Assembly (NCBI GenBank): GCA_963573305.1
Contig: OY754339.1
Location: forward strand, 12,137,941 to 12,201,940
Direction of reading: 5' to 3'
Source: Pyrrhosoma nymphula
Lineage: Eukaryota; Arthropoda; Insecta; Odonata; Coenagrionidae
Length of the DNA: 64,000 bases
The translations under genes and the position numbers were made by a program. Below are positions 23,295 through 36,106 of this stretch, in pieces (within the stretch, counting starts at the first letter, position 1; each line of letters begins with the position of its first letter). The notes beneath the pieces are model-generated. The model ran no database searches, was not told where the DNA came from, and was given only the letters and a program-made list of their open reading frames with translations.

Positions 23295-23804
23295 CTCTCT
23301 TCGTGGGTTTGTTCTCTCCCGACCCCCTCCCTCTCCCACCTCATCCTCTTCTTAACCGCGTCTATTCTCAAATTCACCACCAACATACAACAATCGCTCG
23401 CGTATACATTACACGTCATGCGAGCTCAGTACACAGCTCGTGGCGCATAGCTTTCCACATTCAATTTTGTCGTTCAACTGTACATCATAGAGCATCCATC
23501 AAAACTGTATAAAAACAATTCATTTCAATAACGATATATTTAGTCTCAAAGACTGTGAAATGGGGAATCAAACCTGGAGGAGATTAGCGTGAAAATGGGA
23601 ATATGGAATTGAAAGAGGAAATTGGAGACGCGTTATTACATGCTTATTCTATAACTAACATGATTCTAAGCAGAAACAACACTTCTCATTGGTAAAATAC
23701 CACACATCAGCATACACATTCGAGCGCACAATAATTTAAGAAACTGTGGAGAGTACAGGAAAGTACAAGTATAATTCATGTACAAATATGCAGGATGTAT
23801 AACC

Positions 23805-23949
23805 ACGTCCTCAAATCATGAAATCAAAATTTAACTAATTTTCTAATGTACGCGATGATGAAATTTCGTCAATTATAAGACAACTACGTCCTCAAATCAT
23901 GAAACCAAAATTTAACTAATTTTCTAATGTACGCAATGATGAAATTTCG
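23805..23949. repeat. Tandem duplication, 81-bp period
   Basis: ACGTCCTCAAATCATGAAAT and the next 45 bases (23805-23869) recur at 23886-23949 with two or three substitutions. A simple local duplication. Confidence 0.9.
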
Positions 23950-24315
23950 CATAGCGACGCAAGACAAGTGACAATACAATATTCCATTGTTGCTTTCATA
24001 TATTTCTGTACATATTTTTTAAAGAAGAATGAGTTTCAAAATGTTTTCAATTAAGTGCTTTAGCTTTCTTCAAGGTGGTTCAATTGGCGTAGAGGAGCGA
24101 GGGAGTAGGAAGGGATGGAGGGACGAGACGCTGGACTTGATGAAGAAGGGAAAAGAGAGTGCGCTAAGAGGCGCTTGGAATGGGAAACCAGAGTAATAGG
24201 GTTGCATCGTAACCAAACCGCAAAGTGGTGGCATCTCGTCATTTTATTGGTTTCCATACATACGATATTGATTATTAATGTAGTATAAATGAATTAATTT
24301 AGCTTTAACAAAAGG

Positions 24316-24841
24316 ATGTATACCTGTAATAAAATATTAAACTCAAAGGTAATATCACAAAAGACCAACTTCAAAATATATCACACAATAATTCGACCGG
24401 TACTTCTAAATGGTGCAGAAACATGCATCATGAACAAGAAAGAAGAAAGGAAAGTGATAATATTCGAAAATAAAATCCTGAGGAAAATCTTTGGCCCCAC
24501 AAAGGAAAATGAAATATGGAGAATCAAACGGAATAAGGAAATACGAGATCTCTACAAAGAGCATGATATATAACTGCATGTGTCAGGTCCAGAAGAATGA
24601 GATGGCTTGGGCACGTTATGAGAGCAGAGCAGGGCTCAATACTTAAGGATGTTACCAGTGGGAGACCAGAGGGAAGACGACCACCGGGAAGACCAAAATA
24701 AAAAGGAGGTGGGACGGAGGAGCAAAGACGGACATAAACCGGATAAGGGGAGCAGTGGAAGAAGCTAGAGACCGAGAAAGATGGAGGGCACGCGTTGGTG
24801 AGGCCAAATCCCACCTTGGGCATAGATGGCCATGGGAGTAA
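24316..24841 (+). pseudogene. RTE-like LINE, reverse transcriptase C-terminal end (relic 1)
   Basis: The first frame ends TIIRPVLLNGAETCIMNKKE then ENKILRKIFGPTKENEIWRI, the post-RT region of RTE-like non-LTR retrotransposons (AET/SET and the LRKIFGP block). After a stop and frame change near 24574 the end continues: RRMRWLGHVMRAEQGSILKD and later GRPEGRRPPGRPK, then RWRARVGEAKSHLGHRWPWE. The catalytic RT core and endonuclease are absent (5' truncated). It ends in a short TAAG-type repeat (GTAAGAGTAAGTAAGTATAA), typical of RTE-like tails. Non-functional. Confidence 0.85.
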
Positions 24842-24966
24842 GAGTAAGTAAGTATAACTGATTCTATAACAATTTTAGTAAATGTTATTTCCTTTGTGTC
24901 ACGGGGGCCACGCTTTCCATCCGCTCTGGTGCGCCGTTCTCCGCGCGACGACTAAATAACGCAATT

Positions 24967-25031
24967 GCTTTCCATTCGTTTCCAACCGAAAGCACAATCG
25001 GGCACATCAAACAAGATGACAGGAAGCGCTA
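24967..25031. repeat. Dispersed repeat F, copy 1
   Basis: GCTTTCCATTCGTTTCCAAC...CACAATCGGGCAC resembles 49616-49683 (GCTTTCCATTAGTTTCAGAC...CACAATTGGGCAC). Same orientation. Nature unknown. Confidence 0.5.
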
Positions 25032-27659
25032 TCACGCGAGTGAGTTTCCGAGAAGAAATGAACTTCGATGATCGCACTCTCGATTGTTGTTCCTGAGTTG
25101 ATTTCAATAAATGCGCCAAGCATGGATAATGTAAAGTTTTTCATTACATTCACCCATATCTACATGCTACCCTGCGACCCGTTGCATGAGCAAGTGGCAG
25201 GGACACCAGCCGTGTAAAGGTGTTAAGGAGAAGGTTTTAGAGAGATGAAAAGGTGAAATGTATTTTGGGAATGTTTTCAGTGGAGCTCAGTTTTTATTAT
25301 GGTTGCTTATTGTAAGTGGAAAGGACGAATTTTTGTACCTATCTGTTCTACAATGTATTTATTCTTATTTTATCTTTCCTGTCCTACCTAGAGATGTAGT
25401 CCGGCGTCAAAATTATATTCGCTGTGTCACAATGATACACACCTGTTCTGAATTTCTCAAGCAATCTAAGCCTAGGCGTGTAGCCTCTGAATCTCTAGCG
25501 ACTCCCAACCTAATCCCTCTAAAAGCTGTGAAACACTCTTTGTTCGCTCGTAGCAGTTTTAACGAAGCGCACAGCTTTCCTTTGTATTTAATTTATTTTT
25601 CGGATTAAATCTTCCTGTTCGGGTTCCCAAATTCTCGCGGGGTGTACGAGGTGTGGCTTAACCAGAGCAAAGTAGCACCTCTCTTTCACTTTTTCATCCG
25701 AGGACATTCCGACTATGTATACGCTTGATAAAATATAATTTGTGGTAAAGAGCTTTTCCCCTTAAGGTTTTAGTTGAAACAAATGTTTTAAAATGCATAT
25801 TTGCGCATAGCCTTGAGTTGCAGCATCTCAGAATTTGAGGTGATTATAATATTTATCATTTTTTATAATTTTATAATATTCGCTTTCTGAAACAAAAACG
25901 ATTTTGGGAAAATTTCAAGTCCCTGAAAGATGGGCCCGGAACAAGAAGATCTGCACTTGGAAAATCGGATTACTACGAAAAAATACAATACTTTTTAAAC
26001 GTTAAGAACATACAGGTTACTTGTTGATGAAGGTAGTAAAAAAATTGATTGCCAAACGTAAGTAACAAGGTACAGAATTACAATACGGTTGCTCCAATAA
26101 TAACAGAGTCAACCAACTTAATTGAATCGCCATCTAAATCCATTGTAAGTCTATCAGCGTTGGAGATTTCCAGTTCCAAAAAAGAGATTCCTGAAAACAA
26201 ATCAAATATTGTCTTTCAGTAGAACGTAAATATTGTATAACTTACATACAAATGGGACACGATGAGCTTATAATTTCATACATAGGTACATGTTAACAAA
26301 TATATATATTTCTTTGAATGGAAAAAGTCACGTAACATCAAGACATTGAAGCATCCTGGTATTCCTGTACTCACTCACTGGTACATATTGCTCCCCAATA
26401 TGATCTATGTCGGCTGCCATCAATCTTGCCACCCATAAGAGAGTAACAATTTTCTTCGTAAAATATCGAAACACGTAATTCCAAATTTCCACAATGCGTC
26501 AGCGGATATTAATACCATATTCACCCACCCATATGTATTATCTCCCGTCATTGATAGAAATCCGACTTAAAACTCAATAGCAACACCCTTGATTCTTACA
26601 TTGACAGTCCCGAACTAACTCATTGCTCCACATGCCTAAACCCAGATTATATTTAAATTAAACATTCGCTCTTCTTCCGTCACTCCTAATAAATTCCCTC
26701 CCTCTTGATATCCATCCCTTTTCTCTATCGCCTAAAAACGTCATGAACTTGGCCACAACACATCTTTCCGGAAATACTCAGAAAATCTAGAAAATAATCA
26801 GTGTCTCTATTTCATCTTACTTAAACTATGAGTAGCAAACATTGTTCATACGAATTAAACGTATTAGACTTACTATTCTGCAAGTTAATTAAATATAAAA
26901 GGATGAAAAACGTATTTATACATAAAAGCATCTGGTGGGTACCCGGGTACCACCGTCGTACAGACTAAGGGCAATTTCTACACGTGAGGACAAGGGTTAA
27001 GTTGTATTTGTGGCTTGTTGTTTTGTTGTAAATTTTGTAACCCTTTTTTTTGTTTTTTTTTACAAGAGCACTTTAAATTGCTGTAAGTGGACTATTGTTT
27101 TTTTTTAATAAAATTCTTTAGCAAGCATTTCAAGCTCGATCGTCTGATCGTGGTAATAGGGACACGTCACTGATTAAAAAAAAACAAGATGGCACTTTTT
27201 CCACCATTCGCCATTTTGTTTTTCCTCGTTCACCATTTTGTTTTTTTTAATCAATATGTATACTTTCCACTACATCTTGCCTGCCTCAGTCAATTTTATA
27301 GGGACACGTCAGGTGGAGAAGCTACTAGAAAATTTGTAGCCGAGGCCAGACAATGTTTCTGGGTATCGCTATCGGATGATGAAGACTACTGACGAGGAAT
27401 TCCCGTCTCTTTCGCTCCCTCTTTCCCTCTCTCAGATGATATCCTCTCAAAACACCACCCCTCCCACAACCCCACTAAATTATAACGCGAGGATTAGCGT
27501 CTTCAGTACCTTTTTTTAGGGAAGGAGGGTTTAGGTTGGGTAGGGAGGTTTGGCTGATTTTAATTTTAATTTATCGTATGGCTCTACACATCAGAATAAA
27601 TATGGTTTTTAGGAGATGAATATATATGGCATGAAATTTAGATGGGAGTCACATTAACA
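25032..27659. other. Unassigned sequence
   Basis: A 116-codon frame at 25258-25608 is open, but I know no domain for it. The segment from about 25140 to 25720 (TACATGCTACCCTGCGACCC, later GTACGAGGTGTGGCTTAACC) has the feel of an arthropod interspersed repeat. The rest is AT-rich with nothing recognised. G-rich GGGTTTAGGTTGGGTAGGG near 27527. Confidence 0.4.
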
Positions 27660-28260
27660 GGCACCTAGAAATATCTACATTCGCAATGTAGTCTTTTACG
27701 GCGTCGGTTTCCATCAGAATATCGGAGAAGTTCCCATTATATGCTCTTGTCTAGAATTCTTCTAATATGTGCCGGATAGTCTTGTCTTTCTGCGCCGCGG
27801 TCACATTTCAGGAATGGTGTATTCCCCCAAATATGTAATGAGGCGATTCGGCACTCCTACCATGGTCAGTGCGTATTCTATTGATGAGTGACCAAATTCC
27901 TCGTGGTTGGTCAAAAGCAAGCGGTTTTTCAGCCATGCATGAGAGTTCCTGGCAGCGTGGAAGGCATTCATCTTGCCAGTATTCTTTCCAGGAGTCTAAG
28001 AAGCCGGATGCGTACTCTAGTTTCTTCACCATATTTATTGCTGGATGTCTTGAGCTTAATCTGTTTGTTTCTAATTTTGAAATGTCGTTATGTATGGGAA
28101 GCCGGGGATTGTCAACTAACTTACTATATTTACTCGGAGAAGAGCACTTTTCCGATAGAGGTCCGCAGTGGGAATGTGGCTCCAAACCGGCAGTCAATCC
28201 ATTGGGGTAGTTCTCATTGTTTGGTTGGTGGACCACATGATTAACTCTCGGTTCCAAACA
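27660..28260 (-). pseudogene. LINE reverse-transcriptase ORF, C-terminal end (relic)
   Basis: The minus strand encodes a familiar insect LINE carboxy end: NNPxLPIHNDIS-like segment (VDNPRLPIHNDISKLETNRL), then FDQPRGIWSLINRIRTDHGR, then in a second frame KCDRGAERQ, then back to RHILEEF and SDILMETDAVKDYIANVDI. The Cys/AERQ and RHI blocks are the usual zinc-knuckle-like tail of this LINE type (family knowledge). At least two frameshifts and two stops, and no RT core, so dead and 5' truncated. It may belong to the Jockey/R1 group, but the clade is uncertain. Confidence 0.7.
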
Positions 28261-28278
28261 TACACACACACACACACG
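28261..28278. repeat. (CA)n microsatellite
   Basis: About eight to nine CA units directly upstream of the LINE relic on its strand. Confidence 0.9.
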
Positions 28279-28299
28279 TATATACAAAGGCAATATCTC

Positions 28300-28720
28300 C
28301 AGGGAACTCTCCACCCCTTACCCCTCTCGCTTACCACCCCCCCCCCCCGTACCCCTCTTGAAATCCCACCAGGCAGTCCCTCGGTCTTCTGTTTGGGTTT
28401 CCGATATGAAATGTTTGCGCCGCTCTTCCGCGAGAGGGCTGGCGTCCGACCGAATCCGCGAGGAGGGGAGGGAAGGGTAGGGGGGGTAGGAGGAGGAGTG
28501 GAGTTGGGGGCGGGGGGTGGGGAGTATCCCTGCTTAATAAGTAAGAGGGGGAGGGGTGTGCGGATGGGGGAGAGGAGGGAGGGGTGGAAATGCATATGAT
28601 GAAGTTCCCGGGCAAACACAATCCTCTCTCCTCCTCCCGCTCCACGACCTTCATTTTTTTTAACTTCCGCTGCTTCTTCATTATAACGACTGCTCCCGTG
28701 ATCATCCCGTATTATCCCTT
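28300..28720. repeat. C-run, G-rich and CTCC-rich low-complexity patch
   Basis: A C run near 28337-28348, then GGGGTAGG-type and GAGGG tracts to about 28590, then CTCCTCC. Frames up to 181 codons on both strands here are compositional and carry no domain. Confidence 0.7.
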
Positions 28721-29828
28721 TTTTTCTCTCGTTTTTCACTTCTTTCTTTTTTATTTTTTTTATTACGACGCTGTGCGGATTTCCACCAACATTTGGAGCA
28801 GTGGTGCTGCCCCATTTTTTAGTGTTGCCGCGGAGGCGGATAACCAGCTTAAACTAATTAACCGATCCGCATCCTTTTGAGGGAAATGCTGGGGAAGAGG
28901 AGGACGGGGGGCGAGTTAATTCGTTTTCCGTAGGATGAGGGGAAAAAGAAAAGAATATCGCCATCCCCGGATGCGCTTGCCTCTCTTAGGGAAAGCGTTT
29001 GGGCGACATCCGCACATGTTAACAGAGAGAGAAAGAGTGGCATGCAGCCTATCCGACGAGAGAAGAGTTTCGAACACATCGTTCCTCGTCCACACACGGA
29101 CAATGCAAAGTGATGCAGTCGAGTGTTGTACTGTCGTATCCGAGAATGCAGAATGCGACTTCTCGTGGAATTCTTCCGATGGAAATAGATGGAAGTCATC
29201 GAGAGAAAAGAACTTATGTTCGAGTCTACGTGCACGGGCGAGCAAAAAACTAGATCGATTAGATAGGATGGAGTAGTCTGAAAAAAACCAGCTATTTTAT
29301 CGGAAGTGTTTTCAAATAAGATCCGTGTCAGCCAGGGAGACGTTGATTAATAGGAATTAACCGATGATGAATAAACTAAAAAAATAGTAAATATATGAAT
29401 ACGAGAAAGAGAAGACGGAGTGATATGAGTGCGTGGCGACTGGAGCTTGCTGGGGCGAGAGTTGTGCTAGTGAATGGAAGGATGGCACTTGGAGAGGAAA
29501 CATCCGTCCTTTTGATGGGACGTCATCAAGCCTTGAACATCTTACTCTGAGGACACAGGCTTCTCTGCAATCTTCCTCCAACCCCAAAATACGCAATTCT
29601 TTCTTGACAGTCTACTCATCAATCCTTGGTTGCGCAAGTGATCTCGGCTGTCACTCACCTCTCCTCAATATTGTGCGGTTCAGAAATTAGATCCGAAACA
29701 CTAGGAAGATGAGTGCAGACTGGAAGCGTCTTAGATGGGTGTTAGTAGGGGATGGGAAAGGGAAAGGGAACAGAAAGGGAAGACTCTCAAGGACACTTGG
29801 AATTTTTTTAATTTGCAAAAATGAAGGA
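28721..29828. other. Unassigned sequence
   Basis: Overlapping frames of 80-125 codons on both strands (28858-29276) have no recognised domain. A GGGAAA-type short repeat lies near 29754-29788. Confidence 0.45.
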
Positions 29829-29845
29829 GTTCAGGCATTTTTCTG

Positions 29846-30866
29846 GTATTCAGGCTTTTGGTTCTGTAATTAATTATTTAATATTATGCAACAGTTTCGC
29901 CGTGCTATGCTATCGGTTTCGTCGGGCTTTTAAGAACAACAATGGTCTTTTTAAAAAATAAATAAAAAAATCCAGCAGTTGATGATTTTGAGAAGTAAAA
30001 ACTTAATTTCGAATAAGTCTCTTCCAGGTATAAGGGAGTTTATAACTATCCTCTCTATTGATGTTATTTGGTCTTTTTTTCTATTTCAATCGCCTCCCTT
30101 TTGAGTCGAGGAAAGTAACTGCTTTCTTTGTGTAGTACTCTTGCCGTGTCGATGTCAATGGCGTGACCTTCCGACGTAGTGTAGTGGCGTAGTGTGCTCA
30201 GCCACGGCAGAGTGATACCATTCTTTCTTCCGGATTGCACGTTCATGATCCTTTAATCGGCATCCAATTGCTCTCTTGGTTTGCCCAACATATGATCTTC
30301 CGCAACTGCAGAGAAGTTCGTACACACCCTCATACATTGTGGGTGGTAATGGATCTTTAGTCCCTCGAAGATGATCTCGTAATCTGGAGGTAGTGTTGTA
30401 TCGTGTGTTTTTGTTATACTTTTTCATTATTCTACCTATGCGGTAGGTCGTACCCGCAATGTAAGGCAACATAACAATCCCAGATGTTTTGGAGTCTCCA
30501 AATCTTTAGGTCTTTTTGATGTCACTCTTTCAATGAATTTGTTACTAAATCCATTATTCCTTATTGCCTTCCTCAAATGGTTTATTTCTTGTGTGATGGA
30601 ATCAAGATCGGAAACTTTTCTGGCGCGATCAAACAGGGTATTGATAAATATTAAAGCTTTTACTCAAAATCATCAACTGCTGGACTTGCTGCAAATCATC
30701 AACTGCTTGTTTATTTATTTTTTAAAAAAGACAATTTTTGTTCTTAAAAGCCCAACGAAGCCGTCAGCATAGCACGTCGAAACTGTTGCATAATACAAAA
30801 TAATGAATCGCAGAACCAAAAGCCAGAATACCATAAGCAATGAGCTACGAAAATTTAGAAAAAAAG
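29846..30866 (-). mobile_element. Penelope-like element 2 with inverted 3' ends and 17-bp TSD
   Basis: The insertion is bracketed by a perfect 17-bp direct repeat GTTCAGGCATTTTTCTG (29829-29845 and 30867-30883). Reading the minus strand: a second 3' end in opposite orientation (30831-30663), then RT end and linker, GIY-YIG, then the proper 3' end (29993-29847). The two ends are inverted copies of about 150-170 bp (shared GCTTTTGGTTCTG, ATGCAACAGTTTCG, GCTTTTAAGAACAA and GCAGTTGATGATTTTGAG). PLEs are known for LTR-like repeats in direct or inverted order and for 5' truncation (family knowledge). About 1 kb remains of an element that is normally about 3 kb or more. Confidence 0.9.
30015..30660 (-). 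pseudogene. PLE reverse transcriptase end plus GIY-YIG endonuclease, frameshifted
   Basis: Minus-strand translation: FDRARKVSDLDSITQEINHL then RKAIRNNGFSNKFIERV (late RT region), a frame change near 30500, GIVMLPYIAGTTYRIGRIMK then NTTSRLRDHLRGTKDP (linker), and GVYELLCSCGRSYVGQTKRA then IGCRLKDHERAI (GIY-YIG core with the PLE-type Cys pair and conserved Arg). A frameshift near 30185 leads to GHAIDIDTARVLHKESSYFP then RLKREAIEIEKK, where the conserved Glu-containing block lies. A further shift near 30080 leads to NNINREDSYKLPYTWKR. RT catalytic motifs were upstream and are absent. Not functional. Confidence 0.85.
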
Positions 30867-30883
30867 GTTCAGGCATTTTTCTG

Positions 30884-33860
30884 TTTGAGGAAAATTTCTT
30901 TAAGGAAATGTGAAATATGAGTTTGTTGTCTATTTTCTTGGTATATTATCTGTCTGTAAAACATCATACGCACGTTGTACATCACCGTGAAACAGAATAT
31001 TTTTACGGAGATATTCCAGCTAGATGAAAAAGATCTATGCAATTCGCTTCTATACAAACCAAAAAGTAGTTTTTTTAATGCTCTTGATTTGGAACATTAT
31101 ACATGTTGCTTTGGCGTACATGTCTGCCTCTGGAAACCTTTGCGAAGAAATTTTAAGTCACTTACAAGCAGCTTTTATGACGCAAGTGAAGGAGAAAAAA
31201 TATTGAACTCAGGGAAAATAAATAGGTTCGAATAAAAAAGATCAAAATACAGGTCAAAATAAAAATTTAGTGAATTGAAATTAAACAGTTTTGTAAAGAA
31301 GGAAACAAGTGATGTTGCCGATATTTCTTGACATTACCTTTGGAAGGGTACGTGTGGAAATTAAAGGAGATATTTCAAAACTCTTCCCTGTTTTTCCTCG
31401 AAAGAAGCTTTTTCTGGGAGTTTTCCCCCTTTCAAGAATTTCAAAGAATGTTATCCTTCTACGAATAAGCACGCAAGGAATAAAGATGGAGCGTGAATTA
31501 TAATATAATTTAGGAGATAGAAGTAGTAAATGTATACTTTCGCTAAGGAGTGACTGAGGTGACCTGTCATAGACAGGCAAGGATGAAGAAATATGAATCA
31601 GGAAAGAGAATCGAAGAAAATTAAAACGGTTTGAAGGTGCTCATTGAAAGATAGTGGTCCGCTCAATTTGAAATGTGGCCTACAATGGCGCGCAGGAAAA
31701 CTTTATCTTCATCAGAGTAAGAAGACTATGTGCGCGAGGATGCATATCTTAAGAGAGATTATGGTAATGCTTACCATGGCGCAGTAAATGTCAAATAGGA
31801 AAGAGGGCAAGTCTATGGAAAGGGTCGAGGGCAAGTCAAGTTACATGGACAGGGTCGAGAGGGCATTGCGAACTGGACAATATTGATGTAGATAATGTAA
31901 GAGATATTTGTAATTAGAGTGCAGAGTTATTAGCGAGTATAATTTAAATCCAAATCAGCACATTATCAACAAGAGAATTAATATTCAAGGTATGGAAAAT
32001 TCAGTATAATTCAGATAATATAAAGCACAGTATATAATGCATGATTCGGGCTGGGACTGGCATAAAAAGGAAGAATTAATTGAGGCCGAGAAGCTACTTA
32101 AGAACTCAACCCAAAGGCACTATCGGTAGAACTTCAAAGATGAACGAGTTACTACTGGTAGAAAACACCCACTACTTGCATGATCGCTTTTTCCGCCGGA
32201 TAAATTCCAAATCAAAATCACTACACTAAGTTCACATGGAGGCGTATTATATGAGTTGAAAATCAGGGATCTACGCCTACGCTCTCCCGGATCTACGAGG
32301 AGGGATTCGCCGAAATAACTACTACTACTGTGCTAGAAAATTATTATATATCTCCTCTTGTAAATTACAGACTCATTGCCAAATCATGTCAAATTATCCA
32401 GCACTGTCTCACAGTCAGAGAAAAGGAGCTCAACTGATTTTTTCCCTCAGTGTACTGACCACCACATTTTTTACTCGAAATAATCGAATTATATTTGTTG
32501 TTCTTATTTTTACTTGTGTTTATAAATATGTGTATAGTGATTTTTATTAATAGCTATATTTTGATTAATTGTTTTATCAGGATCCTGGCTGATAATTTGC
32601 TTCTTATTAACCTTACAAACTCTACAACAACATGCATAAACTTTTTACCACCTGTTGTTGGAATGAGTTGTTTTTCCATCACTATAAACACTCTGGACAA
32701 AATATTTAATCTATAAAATCTAACCAAAACTAATTAAAGGAAAGAAATACCATTGCAAACTCTCTTCATGTTACACTTAGTACTTTGCTGAGTACAAATT
32801 AATGCATAGTGTGCATAATTAATGTATTAGCACTGTAAAAAATAAATTATGTCTGAGTTTCTTCTTCTATGCTATAAAAACTTTTCCCAAAAGAGGTATA
32901 AGAAGCGAAATCCTAAAAAAAGTCATATTTAAAGTAAACTTAGTATGATGACAATAAGGATAATTTTTGTCACCTTCAATGAGGTTTATCATCCTCATTG
33001 AAATAAATGTTTTCAAAAACTTTTATAGCGGCTACTAACGTCCATAGAGTTTGGTTAGGGGTCATTTGAAATTTATTTCCTGACAAAAACCTTTTCCTGA
33101 GCATCATGCAAGTTGTATCATCCACAAACACTTTAAATTTGCAACGAGCTTTATGATTAGTAACTCAAATACATTGCGATAAGAATTTTAAGTAACTCAT
33201 TGCTGCTGAGCAAATTATCTGACCCGGATTAAATCTTCTACCCTCCAATATTAGAGCATATCATTTCGTTCTAAAAAAACAACAAAAGTGGGCGGCATTT
33301 TTTGATCAATAATAACACCTGAGACAAAACAAATCTGATTATTTTACTACATACACGTTTCGGCGTTAATGTATAACCCACACAAAGTGGTCATAAGTGA
33401 TAATGGCACTCAAATTCAGATAAATCCTACTTATACAAGGAGACTGTCACATTCACTTAGATGGGTAGAACAGGAGATGGAGATACCCTAGAGACAGCTT
33501 TTTTCTCTGTAACTCATAAATTAGTGACTTAATTAAAAATATACACGACCAAAACATTATTCTCCTTTATCCAAAATAATTAGACGGGACGAAAAAAGGC
33601 ATTTCCTACTCTGCATTGCATTGTAATGTACATTGCAAATAAAGACTTTATGGTTGCGCTAAAATAGATCCATTAAACTTTCCGATATCCTCAAGTCAGT
33701 GATGCTCGTAATACAGAGCCTCATGTATTCCAATTTCGGTTGAATAGTCGCTATCAAGTTCCACGAATGAACCAGCGCACGGATTAATAGTCCTCTGACT
33801 CATCACTTTCTGATACTCATCTTTCTTCTCATCTTTCTTCCTCAGGAGAGGTCATTTTTC
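30884..33860. other. Unassigned AT-rich sequence
   Basis: No repeat ends, tRNA-like boxes or proteins recognised. The longest frames (64-99 codons) overlap on opposite strands. Confidence 0.45.
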
Positions 33861-36058
33861 ATCATTCCCAAAGAAAGACATTCATTTCTTGGATATCATA
33901 TCCGCTCGACCTACATTCTTCATACGTTCCCATCCCCCATTCTCCCCGACGTCCATTGGAGACAGGGGTAAACAATATCCATTCTTCGCGTTCTCCCTTC
34001 CATTCGTATCCAATACAAGATATTTGATCTTTCTTCCGCAACCGATATGCCCAAGCATCCTTTACCATGTGAACCCCATTTTCCTCCTCTCAATAAATCC
34101 AGGAAAGAAAATTCCGCCATCATTTCTAGGAGTTTTGAGATAAGTTTACATCGGAATCATCACTAAGGGAACACTACCCATTAAGGATGTAAAATCTAAG
34201 ATATTTAGTCTATCAATTTATTGCACGGTCAAAATAATTTTACCTTTTTAATCTTCGACCGCCGAAATAACTCGGTTACTCGTCTGGCAACTTATTTGTA
34301 GTGTATCGGCAGTACGTTTCTGCAAAACTAGGAAATGTAATTTATTTCAAGTAAAAATTCGCACACCAAGGTTATAATACACCAATTACCTGAAGATTAT
34401 GTGACTTTTACTCACGGCCATGTTTAAATAGTCAGCTCATTTCCTCCAGCTGAAAGCACTGGTCAAGTTGTTGAAAAAGATGCGAATATTAGTGAAATAT
34501 GGAAGTTAATATGCAACAGGGAAACTTAAATTGAACAGATTTTCAAGAAAGTAGATATTTTTAACTTTGACAGCATATTTCATCACAGTTTTTCATGTAT
34601 ATCTTTTTCTTCCTTCTCCCCTGCATGGACAAATCGAAATATTTCTATTCGAAAATTTTACATTCGTCTCAGTTATATAGATTCAAGGTAAGTATAAGAT
34701 AATGTTTCTTCATAAAACTATACGCACAATTATTTGACATTCCTTCAAAATCCCATTGGTACATGTTTCACACTGTAAATATGGAGGCTATGTTAATGAA
34801 TTCTATCAGAAAGGTGAGTGAGAGGTGAGATTACGATTCAATGAATAATTGTTTAACATCCTCTATCACAAATAAAATCATGTATCTATTTACAATGTTA
34901 TGTATAAGTTATCGTATTCAATAGGTTTTACCAAACAAGTCTATATGTAAATGTTGCAACCGAAAAACTTGTCGTTGCTGCTCGAGGTATGTATGAAATG
35001 GAGTCTTCGAAACTAGCAATATTTGTGTAAAACTACAGAAAATAGGGAATGAAATGGGTTTTCACTTCTCGTTCTAACGTCACTTGCTTTTGGTTGAGCA
35101 CTTCTGGCGGCGGAAATATTTCCTTCTAGCTCGTAGAACATCGTTTGGCAAACACGTTCGGAAAATAACAGCATCAATGAAATTCATGGAGGGATAAAAT
35201 GTATGAAAAATTCAAACGAGAAAATTTAGACTGTGCCTTGTCATCTTTAATTGCATAAGAATAATCTCGCTTCAACCCTCGTAAGCGACATGAAGCTTCA
35301 GCTGGGGTAAGTAGCTTCCCGATACTGCATGAAGGCGTCAATATTTCCACCTGTCACTCGCCTTTGCCCAGGGTCCCGGGATTTACTAGGGTTTTTGGTT
35401 TTGATAACCACTGATTTCCACACCGAGTGGAGATACCTACTGACATAAAAATATTGCATGGGCTTTGAGCCTTCCAGTCTCAGGTTTTAACATGTGAGGT
35501 TGACGTTCCCTGTAACCGCGCCTTGAAGTTAAACATCGATTAATTTCCAACATAGCACATTGTGGAGTTATCTGTTGCTATCAACAGCATGGCTCCCCTA
35601 AAATAAACACGTCTTTCGGTTGACGACGTTGATCATCAAAATAAACATACATTACCGACGCCATTGCAAGTGAAAAAGTGGTAGTCCATTAAAATAAATC
35701 TTATTCCTTGTCCAATAAAAAATTCTTGATAGGTCTGGATTGACAAAAATAACCTTTTCTAAAAACAGTGGTTGTCTTCGTCTCTTCCAACAGCATGAAT
35801 TATAATCAGCCTGATCTCGCCCGAGCTCTTTACCGGATATATTAACTCTCAGGAGGAGGCAAATCGGAGGTAGGAAGATTTTATGGGGCATTAAACAGTG
35901 GCATGACCTATATAAACCCTAGTTTGAACAATCTGAGCTTGATTGAAACGTCAAAGCACACCTCCAAATTCTTGCCGCCGATTGTCTCCACAGTATTGGA
36001 GCGTGGCAAGCGGTCCATCTCTAAAACGGAAAAGAGGCCGCACACCAGCCCTGCACAA
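33861..36058. other. Unassigned sequence
   Basis: Overlapping frames of 67-84 codons at 33862-34143 and 79-109 codons at 35652-36237 show no domain. TGACCTATATAAACCCTAG near 35905 is a TATA-like leader of the kind seen in front of repeats. Confidence 0.4.
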
Positions 36059-36106
36059 AAACGCACCTGCAGTGTAAAACGCACCTGCAGTGTAAAACGC
36101 ACCTGC
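36059..36106. repeat. 18-bp tandem repeat, about 2.6 units
   Basis: The unit ACGCACCTGCAGTGTAAA is repeated. Each unit contains a PstI-type palindrome CTGCAG. In one frame it reads as a 6-residue repeat KRTCSV, but the surrounding frame is not a recognised protein. Confidence 0.9.

Noticed and set aside
23805..23949. CRISPR-like array
   Set aside because: Only two long units at an 81-bp period, no short repeat-spacer pattern, and the sequence is eukaryotic.
28194..28739. 181-codon minus-strand frame
   Set aside because: Mostly antisense of G-rich low-complexity sequence, and overlaps a LINE relic read in a different frame.
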